Part shown: positions 47,101-59,100 of the stretch, piece by piece
Numbering within the stretch: the stretch's first letter is position 1
Layout of the letters: each line of letters opens with the position of its first letter
Translations under genes and position numbers: made by a program
Notes under the pieces: model-generated
Seen by the model: only the letters and a program-made list of their open reading frames with translations
The model's database searches: none
What the model was told of the DNA's origin: nothing
Source of the DNA: Icerya purchasi
Taxonomy: Eukaryota > Arthropoda > Insecta > Hemiptera > Monophlebidae
Direction: 5' to 3'
DNA: 64,000 nucleotides
NCBI GenBank assembly: GCA_039619475.1
Contig: CM077115.1
Location: forward strand, 59,774,864 to 59,838,863

Positions 47101-50100
47101 GGTAGTATGATTATCTAGGTTTTTAAGATTGAAAACATAAGTGATGATTCGATTGGAGTTGGTTTTGATTTAATTTGATGTATACAAGATGATTATAATT
47201 ATAGTTCAGGTTTCGAAACGCTATAAAAAAAGAACCACTGATCAGAATGACGTCAAATTTGAACGGAATATTATTAAAGAAGGGGGAAAGCGGATGTCAT
47301 AAAAAAAAATAATTTCATTTTTTTTTTTTTTTTGCCCCTTATCTAATTTTAGCAACAGATTGCGCTACCAGTACCGCTTCATTCTGCAAAGGTTACTGCG
47401 TAGTGCGGGTTTACAGCATTATTTATCGCACGGCCATATTTTTTCCAGGAGACGGGTGCTTTCTCGGTTTTGTTACCTGCACCGTCACTGGTAAGCGATA
47501 TGTTTTTACGCAACCACGTCATTCCAGCTCTTCAACAGCGCGGTTATGTGGATGGGATCATTTTTATACAAGATATCGGTTTTTAATTGTCCTGCGGCCA
47601 AAAACCGCATAAAAAGCACCAATCTAATCGGTTTTTAAATTTCATGTGACTGTGGCGCAAATCATGTTCAATATGCTGTCCACCGTTTTCTGCAACAAGT
47701 TGAAATCTAGAAACAGCATGTTCCACAACTAATCGAAGTGTCTCCGGGGTCACGTTCAAAATGTGTTGCGCAATGCGTGCTTTCAATTCGGCTAAATTTA
47801 CAAAATTATCGCACTGAACACAACAGATAGCCCCACAGCCAGAATTCACACGGATTGAGATCAAGTGATCAGGACGGCCAGGCTGTAGGGAAATAATGGC
47901 TGATCATTCTAGCATTTCCGAAATTCTGCTTCACTAGATTTGCAATGTACGAAGGAGCCCAATTTTGCATAAAAATGATCCCATCCACACATCCACGCTG
48001 TTTAAGAGCTGGAATGGCGTGGCTGCGTAAAAGACACATAGCGCTTACCAATGGCGGTATAGGTAACAAGACCGAGAAAGCACCCGACTTCTGGAAAAAA
48101 TATAGCCGTACGATAAATAATGCTGTAAACCCGCACTACACAGTAACCTTTGCAGAATGAAGCGGTACTGGTAGCGCAATCTGTTGTTAGAATTAGATAC
48201 GGGGCAAAAAAAAAAAAATGGAACTATTTTTTTCTATGCCATCTGCCTTCCCCCTTCTTTAATAATATTCCGTTCAAATTTAACGTCATTCAAATCAGTG
48301 GTTCTTTTTTTATAGCGTTTCGAAACCTGAACTATAATTATAATCACCCTGTATATGATGGTTTGTTTTTTGTTAAGACTATATAGAGATCTTTGAATAT
48401 GGCTAATTTGTAAACAATTGTGTGTATATAAGAATATGTGTTTTAGTACATGATCATTTTATGTATTTAGTTATGGTGCTTAAACTTGTACTTGTATATA
48501 TATTTATTTCGTCTTGTAAAATGTTAGTACTAGTTTAGCACATTTTATTATAATCATATTTTAAATTTAGAAGCGATAAACCCTTTTCTTTCCCTTTATT
48601 TTTTAAGGTATTGTTTTGTTTTTTATACATTTTTTGTTTATCACTCCCTTTTCCTTTGTATTTTGCTACCAATATTAACTGCAATTTTTAATATTTACTT
48701 TGGGAATTATGTTTATATTTATAGTTATATAAGTACTCATAATTTTTAGTTTTACCAATTTTTAACGTTGAAATTTGTACCACACCACTATTCGCGCAAT
48801 ATTGCGCATATTGGTTTTGCCTGTAAACAATAATAATAATAATAATAATAAAATATTTGATTTGAAAAATATGTAACATGGAATATCACTTTTAAGCGAT
48901 GGGTAAATGAACATTGTAATTGGTAGTAAAAAATAAAATGTTAACAAAATCTGATAGTACGCTAATTTATAAAAACAAATTCAGTTATTATATTACGCAG
49001 ATTTTTTTAAACAAAATTAAATATAAAAAAATTAAATCAAAAAAAATAAAAAAATTAAAATTTTAATAGCTATACGCAGTCACACAGTTCTGTTCCGATG
49101 TGAATTGAAAACATCTTCCGCGATTGCTGTTCGCACTGAATTCTACGCCAGAAAAATATAAAAAGAAGACGAACGAAAATTGAGACACACGAAAAACTAT
49201 TAATCAACTTATAGACATTGATATATAATAATATACCGTCATAACTAAAACTTTACCAATTACATAAAACTTCATTAAAAAAAGACAAAAAACAAAAAAG
49301 TGTTCTATTTTTAAAGAATTAAAAGGTTGCCTCTTTTTTCTTTTTTTTTTTTTTTTTTTTTTTTTTGCATATGCTCACATATAATAAATAGAACCTTAAT
49401 AAATTTTTATATAATAATATAGGTAGATTATCCCGATTTAGATAAATAAAAATAAACAAAAGATCGAAGAATAACATAATTTATGCACAACATGCGTAAA
49501 ATGGATATTTCAATGAAGCACTGGAAAATATAATGCATTAGATGTGTGGTAAAGTAAGAAGTAGTTTAAAAACTTTAAACTTGCTTATTATAACAAAAAA
49601 AAGTTAATAAAAAACAAGTAAATGCGATTAGTTCATACAGTTCGAATATTAGATATGCAATTTATTTTACCTTAAGGTAATTTATTTTACTTTAAGGTAA
49701 TTTATTTTCGTTGATTAATTATAAAACTGTAATTGCAGCAAAGACATATCAGCGATAAACAAGTAAACAGCCGAAAATCGAAAACCGTTCGAGACGGTAA
49801 AGTTGTCGATGTGATGTGGTCAGACGTCCACGTAGGTGACATTATAATGATGACTGAAGGTCAGTTCGTCGCAGCCGATATTCTCCTATTGTGTAGCAGC
49901 GAACCAAACGGGTTGTGCTTTATCGAAACTGCCGAACTCGATGGGTACGTATTAAACCATCTTGATTGCGTCATGATTTTTTTTCATTTTTCAATTATTT
50001 TTGCGAAACCCATTTTTTACATACCACGTGCGTCGTACAAATTATTAAAATATTTATGGTGTATACAATTTTATTATACGCTTTTTAGCGTGGCACATTT

Positions 50101-53100
50101 ATGTACCCCAGACAACAAACCTACGCGAAAAACAAAGTCGATATGCATGTAGTTTCCGAAACGACTTAGCAATGTTGATATTTTCTTTGATTCCTATTCC
50201 ATTTTAGTCAAACCGAAACCGTACCGATTCTAATCCATACAGTTGGGCATTTTCAAAATCATACTTAGAAAGGGTTTTCGTCAATGACCTCGCTACTTTT
50301 AAATGCTTTTACGTATTAAATTGTACACGATTGTTTTATTTTATTTTATTTTTTATTTTTTTAGTGAGACATTTTTTTTCGTTCGTAACTTTAACCAGGA
50401 TTTGAACATTCTAAAACGCGCGCAAGGATGTATTCATTTTTTTTTTTTTTTTTCGTTCCTTTAACTTCGTTCATTGTCTTATCCAGTCTTACTATACAGT
50501 TTCCGCCGATATTTTACTGCCATTATCTTATCCAAATTTTTTTGTGAGCAACAAAAAAATTTAGCAAAAAAACGCAACTGTCAAATTTCAGTCGACGCGT
50601 TAAAGTACGAGTTGATAGCGCAGCTAGTACTCTTAAAGATTTTCTTACATTTCAGCTAAAATAAAAAACATATTATCAGTAAGAAGATATATATGCGTGA
50701 GTAAGTGGACGAATGTGTGTGTGTGTGTGTGTGTACTGCTATACCAGACGGTTAAAATAAGTGTTGAAAAATATAAAAAGATAAAAACAGTTTTTTAAAT
50801 GCAATCATATGTTATTAAATTAGACTATAAATTTAAAACATGATAAAAGATAAAAAAGAAAACGAGAAATTGTGAAATTTTAACGTGGCATAACGAGCTA
50901 TCAACGGAGATTAAACCAATTTTTAATGACCGAATTATAGCCATCAGAAAATCTTGAATCTACAAAATTGTATGCAAGCTTTCATGACGGTTCTATTCTT
51001 AAACGATTTTCACTGATGATCGTGATTAAATAGTAACCGGAAAGAAGAACCGCTTTAATAATAATAGAATTCCATTGTTAAAAGTATAGATTTTTTAAGA
51101 ATTACTACTCTTTTATTGACTTTTATTGGTGATCACTGAAAGAGTCTTTAAATATTCTTTTTAACAACCAATACTTACTTCACGTCTTAGTAGTTCTCGA
51201 GTTCACTTATTTTTTCATCATATTCTTAAATGATAATTGTTGACCTAAGTATATTATCGCTTTGCTAACTCTAGTTCTGTTAGATTATTATTTATCTGTA
51301 TTTCTCTCTGTGTTGTAGTCTTAGTTAATATTTTAATTTTTTGGATGTTAATAGATAGTCCAACTTTTGTCCTCGTCGTGTCTAGCTCTAAATCCCTCAG
51401 TTCCTCGTAAGAAAGAAGAAAGAAGGATAATATCACCTGCAAATTTCAAATTTGATAACTTCTTGCCGTTTATATTTATTCCCTTATTTTCCCTGTCCAT
51501 TTTTTTTTTTTTAATTTCCTCAATGTATAATTCAATAAGATTGGAAAGATTACCTACCCCCCTTATTAATTGACAAATATTCCCTTTTTATATCCTTTAT
51601 TATGCGTTCTTTTAGCCCCTTATACATTTCTTGAATTAACCTTACGAAATTTCCTGGGACCCCTTTCTTGTGCAATGCTTTAAGTATATATTCATTTTTT
51701 AAGGAGTCGAACGCTTTTTTGTAATCAATTAGAGCTAAATATATATTTTTATCCGATATTCGTTTCTTTTTTTCTGTTATTTGTATGAAGGTGGTCGGTT
51801 GCTGAAAGTGTCTTTCGGAAGCCGGCTTGTTCAGTCAGTTGCTGGGCTTCTATAAAATGATTTAATCTTATTTCTATTAATTTTGAGAATAGCTTCGAAA
51901 TACTTAAGCTTAAAGTAATAGGGCGGTAATTCTCGATTTTATGTCAATAGCCTTTCTTAAATAGTATTATATCTGAATACTTCCATCCTTCCGGTATATT
52001 ACTTGTTCTTAAGATATTATTGAAAAGTATTGCTAGAACTTTAATTAAATAGTCCCCTTCTGCTTTAATATATTCGTTTGCTATCCCGTCATGGCCTGGG
52101 CTTTTGTCAGATTTTAGTTTTTCTGTTATTATTTTTATTTCGTTAATTAAAACCTTGGACTCTGGTTCGAAGCTTACCATTATGTCCTCACGATGATTTT
52201 CGCCTTTATATAATTCTCTATAGTAGTTAATTATTAATTTATTTATCTCGTTTCTATCATATATTTTTTGACCTGTTGAATTAACAAAATATAAATTCTA
52301 CGAGGTACCTACGCTAAGTTGCTTGTTCAGTTTCCCGATATTTGTATCCCCTCGAATTTTATTATTTCATTTTTCCTGAGTTCATTCTTTTTTCTTGTCT
52401 CGTTTCTTATCTATTTGGAGATAAAATTTAATTCAATTTTTATCGTTAGACGATTTGTTTCTTATTTTAATAATGATAGCTCTTTTTTTATATACATTAA
52501 TTACATCTTGATGCGTTGTTAATTCACGTTGTTTATTTTTGTCGGAATCACCGACTGATTGCGATATAGCAGTTATTATTGACTGCTGTATAATCTATTA
52601 ATGCCATAGTTATCTAAATTTTCCGAAGTAGTTCATCTAATTTATTTTTGTATATCGCAGGATTAATTTTATTGTATCTTTCCTTATTATATATCTTATT
52701 ATTTAATAGTCTATTGAACCTAACTGTAATAGTGAGTAGTCTGTGGTCAGTATAAAAATTAAATGAGTTCGTGCCGTAAACTTCGTAATTAGTTATTTTA
52801 TTGTTTTTATTTTTCGGGGCCAGTATATGGTCAATTAATAATTTATATTCTTTGTTTGGTGATATCCATGTCCACGTTCCTTTTTGTTAAAAAAACTATT
52901 AATTATTTTGAAATTAAATTACTGGCAAAACCTTATTAATTTCCACCCTTTTTTATTTCGATTACCATAACCAAAATTATTATCCATTACACTTTTTTCT
53001 CCTTTATTCCTTTACCAAATTGGATTGCTTCAATCTCCCATTAATATCTAAATTATTATCTTTTGTTAATTGTTTTTTTGTAACATTCCATAAAATTCTT

Positions 53101-56100
53101 CTGTTTCTTTTTCTTCTGCTAAGGAAGTCATAATAATTTCTTCAATGTTCGGTTCTATATGAAGTTTTGAGTACATTAGTTTTAAATATTTTCTGTTAAT
53201 AATATATTTTTTTGATTGATTTAAAAATAAAATAATTTGAATACAAACACGTTTAACTGTATTTAATCGTAACAAATAATTGAGCTTGTTCACAAAGTTT
53301 GCAATATTGGGTTACAAATTTAGAATTGATCCGCAAACTATTCATTATTTTTAAACCTTGAGCTGAACTATCACTCTGTAATTCGATGATTTCTTCTTGA
53401 AGTTAACATTAAGAGATCTATTTAACCAATCATCTAAAACATTTATTTTTAAAATGTTACAAAATCAGGTTTTCATTTCATTGTGTAATTTTTTGCGGTT
53501 TTATTTTTGTTTTCTTCTTTTCACTTTTAAGCAGATATGTTTACTAAGCATCTGTTCAGACATGTATATTTATATAAACGGTCTTTTTTTTATAAACTCG
53601 TTTTTTTCAAATCTGTAAATAATATATAGGTATGTATGTTACAAAAAAACGCAAATCGGTTATCGTATATTACGAAAGGCTTAGTGATAAATTAAAAAAA
53701 AAAAAAAAAAAAAATGATTTTATAACTAAACAAATTAATAATTTTAAAAATGTCTTTCTGTGTTTTTTATTTTCATCTTTATATCTAGATGTGATAAAAT
53801 AAAATAAAAAAAAAACAGTTTTTCCATTTGAACTAAAATTTATATGTTGTTTAATAAATTTAAATCGAATACTGTGTAGAGCACATCACGATAGGTTTTT
53901 TATACATTTCTATGAAATTATACGTTTATTTGAAATGTTTTAATTAACGCATTATGCATAATATTCTGTTGTTCAGAGAAACAAATCTAAAATGCCGTCA
54001 GAGTTTACCAGAAACTGCCGTACTCGGACATAATGTAACATCCTTTAATGGAGAAATCATCTGTGAACCGCCAAATAATCTGTTAAATAAATTTAGCGGT
54101 GTCTTATTGTGGCAAGATAAACAGTAAGTACAATCAGTCAAACAGTATGTTCTACCAATTAATAAATGTTAACAATAAAATAGAAATAATAACGAGATAT
54201 TTAATTTTATTACAAAAAAAGCATATAATACGCTTTTAACCAATTCTTAAGATAACAATATTTATACTATTTACTTAAGACCACTAGGCGTATTAATTTT
54301 AATTTGGCGTCTTAACTTTAAATCTCGGATCAAAATTTCTAAAAATATTAAGTGGTATTTTTAAAAATAATTCTACAGAAAAATGTAATTCTGCGTTAAA
54401 ATATTTTATGTCCTCAGTTTTTTCATATTTACTAATCGATTAACGATGATATAGTTATGTTTCGTATTATATTTAAAATATCGATTATGCCTTGTATATT
54501 AAAAATGTAATTCTTATTATATGTTAACGATTTATTTTTTATTATTGCGTTAATGAGAATATTTAAAATTTTAATAAAACATTTACACTGGCCCATCATT
54601 AAGTTCTATAAATAATGGAGATTTGCTTAAGTATTAAAAAAAAAAAAATTAAAAATAGCCTTTTATTTATGCACTAAAAAGTACAAAATAACTTTATTAA
54701 TGTGCGACTACCAGATACGCTTCTTAACATTAAAATCTGAAACTGAAAAGTATTCTAAAAAATAAAAGCGGGGGCGCAGATTAATAATTAAATATTAATA
54801 TTATAATACATTCTAAGCCAAAACTACAATCATCATAATGTTGTTCCATTGTTGTGCATCACAATACCGCACATATCGAATATTTTTGTAACTGCGGCCC
54901 CCCTTTTATTTTTCAGAATATTTTGTAGTTTCAGATTTTAATGTTAAGATGCGAAACCAGTAGTCGCACACTAATAAACGTTATTTTGTATTTTTTAGTG
55001 CATAAATAAAAGGCTATTTAAAAAAAAAAAAAAAAAAACTTTTTTAGTCTGGACTTTTTACCGTGTATTTCAATAAAAAACAATAAATTTAGAATTGTAT
55101 TTTATTTTGCTTTATTTTATTCAATATCTTGATTGTAGGACATTTACAGAAATTTGTGTTACATTTTATTATTAAATAATGGATCGCATTCTTTCAATTA
55201 TATTGCCTTTTATTTTTCATACAATACCTACGGAATCCTCAGCGCATGAAACACAATGTTTGACTAATAGTGATCTTTTAATTAATATATCACATGACCG
55301 GGGAAAAAAATATTTTTTTGAAACTTTCGAGCTTTCGGCGCCCCATAGGTCCGATTTTAAAGTTGGAAACCCAAATGTTCCAAAGTAAAGAAATACACTA
55401 GGATGCCCATTTTTTTAACCTTGTTCAAAATTTTTAGTTGTAAATCTGAGCCACGAGCGGAGACTACACGTGGTTTTTTGTGCTTTTTTAAACTTTTGCT
55501 AAACTTCCAATGTTTCGTTAAGAAAATGAAATAAGAGTTTGCTTCCGACAAATAGCGCCCTTTCCAACATCATATGCCCGAGAAAAAAAAATTTTTTTTT
55601 CAAAGTTCGAGCTCTTGAAGCCCCGAGGGGCTAATTTTAAAGTTGAAAATCTAAATGTTCCAAACCAAAGAAATATACATGCATGTGCATATTTTCAACC
55701 TTGTTCAAAATTTTTAGCTGTAAGACTCGCGCCGCAAAGAGGGAGCTACATATTCGATCTCGCGCTTTTTTGAACTTTTCACAAACTTCGAAAGTTTCAT
55801 TAAAGAAATAAAATGTAGTTTTGTTCTCGACAAATAGCACGATCTTTCCAACAATATAATATCATATGCCCGGAAAAAAAACATTTTTTTCCAAAATTTC
55901 AAACTTTCAGCGCCCCGAGGGTCTAATTTCAAAGCTGGAAACCCAGATGTTGCATAATATTGTATTATCATCTATAACAAGCATTTCTGCAAAAGGACAC
56001 GTTTTTAATTCATCGGGAAGTAGGTGAAAAATCGATTCCGAAATTCCCCTAAGTTCGGCGCCCTGGGGGTCCAATTTTAAAGCTGGAAACCCGGATGTTG

Positions 56101-59100
56101 CATATTATTGTATTGTCATCTATAACAAGCATTTCTGCAAAAGGACACTTTTTTAATTCATCGGGAAGTAGGTGAAAAATCGTTCGCAAGATTCCCCCCA
56201 GACAGACAGAATGACAAAGGGAGTTAAATAAAAAGCTATATAAAAAAAGAATATGTACTTGGCTTAATTACGTAATACTTCCGTCTCTATCTCTTAATAT
56301 TTCAATAATGCTTAAACAAATTCAAATACTTCACAAACTGTATCTTTTTACCTTCTTTTACATTTAGTCATAATGAAATAATTTTAAAAATATAGCAGTC
56401 TTATATAACTCTCTTCGGATCGCAACTTAATTGGGTTTAAAATAAGCGAGAAATATAGAACTTATTTGAACAGAAAAGTATTTAGTAATGGTTAAGCAAA
56501 ATGATTGAAATATTTAAAACGAATCAGGATCAAATACTAATGCGCGATCTATAGACCAAAATTTGTATGACACTTTGCCTAAAACATTCTTAAAGCTGAA
56601 GAAAAATTATCCTAAGCTAATATTTCCAAAAACACCAAAATATAATTAAACTTAAAACTTATTTTCGAAAACTAAGCTAAAAATATTATGAAAACAAATT
56701 ATAAATTTTTTGAAAGTTTTCATAATTATTTAAAAAAAAAAAAGATTCATCAAAAGTAGATAAAACGTGGAAAGAAATGCTAAATTAAATTGATTCTTAA
56801 GTACCCTCGCCGTAAAAAATAACTGTCTTTGTAAAATACTCAAATATTTTGACAACGAACAAACTGAACTGCATACATTTAAATTACTAATGATAACTTT
56901 GCTTTCTCGATTGAAGAAAAAGCTGAACTTTTGACAGAATGTTGCACTGAAGTAAGTTTAAAAAAATTGAGAGTATGTCAACATTCAGTCATTTTTGTCT
57001 TATAAAAACGTACAATAAATAAATACACAATTGAATTTACTGAAAAATTATCAGTTTCTGAATTTATTACTTCGAAAGAAATAGTAGAATACATTGTAAA
57101 AACTAAAAAGTATTCTGTAGATTAAAATTCTATTAGCAATTATTATGTTAAGAAAAAAAAAAAAAAAAAAGCTATTGTCGCATTGACAAATATTTTTATT
57201 GTTAAGATCTTTTCTTTTTTTAAGTTCTATTTGCGTCTTCCATTACTGAAGTGGAAGAAAAAATGCTTTTTTGGTTCCTTAATATTAGACACCCATAAGT
57301 CTATTAAACAATTTAAGTAAAATTTCGACAAAAATTTTTTAAATTACACGAGTAGGGTGATCTAAATTGAATAATAAACTAATCTTAATACATCCAGCAA
57401 CAATTATAATACTATTATAATTTCTCATTAAATCATATTTAAGTAAGAAGACATCTTTTTTAAACAATTACCAGAAATTCTTAATTTTTCTCGTCGCAAT
57501 GTACATGTATAATTTTATATATCAGGTGTACAAGTATGAAATGCGGATTTGAAAAACAAGATGTTCACCAATGTAGTGTGTAGTATAAAGATTTGACACA
57601 TATGTCATTTTGTTGCACTATCAACACACGTGTCGAACGTGCATCAGTGGTGAATTAAAAAAGTGTTTGCACTAGTATTTTCAAAATTCATACCAAATAA
57701 AGGACATATGCGGACAGCATTAATTTATTACTTTCATTTGAAAAAAACTGCTGCTGAATCATACCGATTACTTCGAGAAGCTTATGATGAACATACTTTA
57801 TATTGCAAGATACGTGTGAAAGATGGTTTCGACTTTTCGATAATGCTAACAAAGAACTCCGAGCGGAAAAGATACGAAGATGTAGAATTACAAGCATTTC
57901 TGGATGAAAACGATGCACAAACATGAAAAAAATCGCAAAATATTTAAGTGTTGGTAAACAAACTGTTTCCAGTCGCCTACGAGAGTTGGGAAAGATTCAG
58001 AAAATAGACAGATGGGTAGCACATGAGTTGTCTGAGAGGCAGATGAAGAGGCGCAAAAATACATGTGAAATTTAGCTCCAACGATAGAATTTTTTTTTTT
58101 CATCGTATCGTTGATGAAAAGTGGATTTATTTTGAAAATCTGAAGGGGAAAAGATCATGGGTAGACCCAGGCGCACCATCCACATCGACCGCAAGACGGA
58201 ATCGCTTTGGCAGGAAGACGATACTACTCTGGTGAGACTGGAAGAGGGTGGTCTATCATGAGCTGTTAAAGCCTGGTGAAACGGTTAATACCAAACGCTA
58301 CCAACAGCAGTTAATCGATTTAAGCCGTTTGCTGCTCAAAATACGACCAGAATATCAAAAAACGCAACACAAAGTAATTTTTCCTCATGACAGTGCTCCA
58401 TAGCATACAGCAAAATCAATTTGCGACACATTGGAAGCACTTAACTGGGAAGTGCTAGCCCATGCGACTTACTCACCAGACTTGGATCCTTCTGACTATC
58501 ATTTGTTTACATCGATAGGTCATCTTGCTGAGCAGCGCTTTGGTTCGTACGAAGATGCGAAAAAATGGCTCAATGAATGGTTCGCAGCAAAAGCGGAAGA
58601 TTTTTACTGGCGTGATATTCACAAATTGCTTGAAAAATGAAAAAAATGTCTAACTACCGATAGAACATACTTTGAGTAAACTACCTTTTATAATTTTTTC
58701 GAATTTAACATTTTTTTTTTCCAAAAAAAAAATTCGCATTTCATACTCGTACACCTGATATATGTGCGCATGATGTACGAGTAGAATAAATGTTACATCG
58801 GGAAGTTATGATGACATAATTTAAATTAAAACACGGTTGGATTAAATACGATCAACAATAAACCATTTAATTGACGTAATTAATGCGCTTCAGACCAAAC
58901 AATTCAAATAAGCCAATATATTTAATAATACGTATCTTATATAGTAATTTTAAAGGTAGCAAAAAATGAAATCATTTTTTATTGGTTTATTTAAAGAACT
59001 ATGTAAAATGAATAGTTACTTTCTTTAAAAAATGATAATTTTAATGTTAAAAAGTTAATTTTTTAAAAATTTATAACAAAAATTTTCAACGATAAACTAA

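Noticed and set aside
49945..50152. Extension of the actuator exon past 49944
   Set aside because: GTACGT donor and completion of DGET by the exon at 53977 show this is intron.
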